This document shows, piece by piece, positions 4,676 through 5,744 of a stretch of DNA of 5,744 nt. The stretch spans positions 1 through 5,744 of the forward strand of contig CALGGY010000060.1 in the NCBI GenBank assembly GCA_937915785.1. Direction: 5' to 3'. This DNA is from an uncultured Bacteroidales bacterium (GTDB taxonomy: Bacteria > Bacteroidota > Bacteroidia > Bacteroidales > P3). Both the position numbers and the translations under genes were made by a program. The notes below the pieces were generated by a model. The model ran no database searches. It was not told the origin of the DNA and was given only the letters and a program-made list of their open reading frames with translations. Numbering within the stretch: position 1 is the stretch's first letter; each line of letters starts with the position of its first letter.

Positions 4676-5744
4676 TTGAGAACGCTGAAACAAGAGAACA
4701 AAAACGAAGAATGGGTAACTGGAGAGGTAACCACTATACCGGGCAATGATATAACGATGAAGGGTGTAAATTATCCAGTGTTGGGAGTTAGCAACAAGGG
4801 GGACAGGAAGTTGATGATGCCTGGTAGGGATTACAAGTTCAGAGGGGATTATGTAACGGAGTATCCGATGTTTGGTGGTGGGGGACATTTGTTCCAGGAC
4901 AAAGGGCGGATGACGAGGCTTCAATACAGGCCTCAATACGGAAGTTCTTTGAGAGAAAATATCGCCAGTTATGCTGAACGTGGAAGAACTTTTGACGAGA
5001 TGCTGTCGGAAAATCCTGCATATCGAAACATGCTTAGGCTTCCAGGGCAATTGGAGGCAGCACGCGATTCATACGACAAAATGCGAAAGGATATTGAGCA
5101 ATGGAATTGGGAAAGAGGCAGAACTAATGATTGGCGTGCATATAGAAATAATCAACAAGCCGCGGCGGCGCAAAAGGAAAAGGAATCACAACTGCCTGAG
5201 ATATTAAGGCTGGGGTTCACATTCAACAAAAAGCCCTCACCACACGAAGTTTGGTCCATGGCACACAATGGTGAAGTCCCGCATATTCCAACACAAGCCG
5301 AACAGATGGCACACAGTGGCACAATAGGAGATTGGTACAAGTATAGTGCAAGTCAGCAGGCAGGGATGCAAAATGCTTTGCTTGGAGCACCCAATGCCCA
5401 TGCCATGAATCCGGAACTGACATACGAACTTTACACTAATACAGGGAGAGTATACCAAAAAGCGGCTGAAACTGCACTTGGTATAGGAGCATTAAGGGGA
5501 CTTGGATATGTTGGAGAGATGGTTTATCCATATATAGAGCCATACGTTGCACCACTGCTCACCAAAGAGGCAATAGGAACTACAGCGGCAAGCCTTTTGG
5601 GAGGAGCGGCCGTTGACCACGAGGCTCAACTCAGAGGCTACGACGGCTGGGGAGATTACGCCGCAAGGAAGTATAACGACTGGTATTATGGTGCATATAC
5701 AGGAGAACCAACAGATGGCGAGAAAATGTTCTGGAGTTTTTGGA
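4676..5744 (+). CDS. Large phage-like or mobile-element-like protein, 5' end uncertain, cut by the window edge
   Basis: The frame is open from the codon after TGA 4673-4675 to the window end: 356 codons from TTG 4676, or 329 from the first in-frame ATG at 4757. Numbered from that ATG, it holds a compact N-terminal part with GVNYPVLGVS (3-12), LMMPGRDYKFRG (19-30), VTEYPMFGGGGHLF (33-46), a charged helical region (65-150) with an Ala/Gln run (133-140), two Gly/Ala-rich hydrophobic stretches (236-256 and 266-286), then GYDGWGDY (294-301) and a W/Y-rich end. There is no signal peptide. From memory this style resembles large virion proteins of Bacteroidales (crAss-like) phages; a secreted toxin backbone is an alternative. 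Arginine codons are 17 AGR of 23, unlike all neighbours, suggesting horizontal origin. It begins about 30 bases after the preceding gene with no promoter seen. The start and function are unproven. Confidence 0.65.
   Translation, partial: MRTLKQENKNEEWVTGEVTTIPGNDITMKGVNYPVLGVSNKGDRKLMMPGRDYKFRGDYVTEYPMFGGGGHLFQDKGRMTRLQYRPQYGSSLRENIASYAERGRTFDEMLSENPAYRNMLRLPGQLEAARDSYDKMRKDIEQWNWERGRTNDWRAYRNNQQAAAAQKEKESQLPEILRLGFTFNKKPSPHEVWSMAHNGEVPHIPTQAEQMAHSGTIGDWYKYSASQQAGMQNALLGAPNAHAMNPELTYELYTNTGRVYQKAAETALGIGALRGLGYVGEMVYPYIEPYVAPLLTKEAIGTTAASLLGGAAVDHEAQLRGYDGWGDYAARKYNDWYYGAYTGEPTDGEKMFWSFW

Noticed and set aside
1..5744. CRISPR array, insertion sequence or rRNA
   Set aside because: No regularly spaced repeats, transposase motifs or ribosomal RNA sequence were seen on either strand.

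Overview
The window looks like chromosomal DNA of a Bacteroidota member, most likely Bacteroidales. Two candidate promoters carry the -7 box TAnnTTTG typical of that phylum. The start codons have A-rich upstream stretches rather than Shine-Dalgarno sites. One gene encodes a lipoprotein with a relaxed lipobox. I cannot assign a genus.

Left part (1-894), minus strand: a promoter at 864-894 reads into a tRNA-Gln(TTG) gene at 774-844. This is followed by a rho-independent terminator (736-768), then a HAD-family phosphoglycolate-phosphatase-like gene (71-718). Six bases further on is the likely GTG start of another gene that runs off the window.

Middle (895-1291): a divergent intergenic region of about 400 bp. 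It holds several inverted repeats (948-968, 977-1032, 1049-1058), three copies of ATTTTGTACA (1176-1231) and a plus-strand promoter candidate (1246-1278).

Right part, plus strand: two overlapping genes of unknown function that both carry export signals. The first (1298-2302) is a lipoprotein whose predicted strands resemble a TIM barrel of the GH18-like type. The second (2277-4646) is a 789-residue exported, helix-rich protein with a TPR-like segment. The 26-bp overlap implies one operon, so the two products probably work together outside the cytoplasm.

From about 4676 to the window edge there is an open frame of at least 329-356 codons with no stop, which belongs to a different compositional class. 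It uses AGA/AGG for 17 of 23 arginines, against 5 of 39 in the gene before it. Its sequence style (Gly/Ala-rich segments, W/Y-rich segments, the 'VTEYP' motif) reminds me of large structural proteins of gut Bacteroidales phages, from memory only. Its 5' end is ambiguous: an ATG two bases after the previous stop is interrupted by an in-frame TGA, another ATG lies in a neighbouring frame just before an A5 run, and TTG 4676 or ATG 4757 remain as alternatives. This foreign-looking gene and the array of upstream repeats are the parts most worth a second look.
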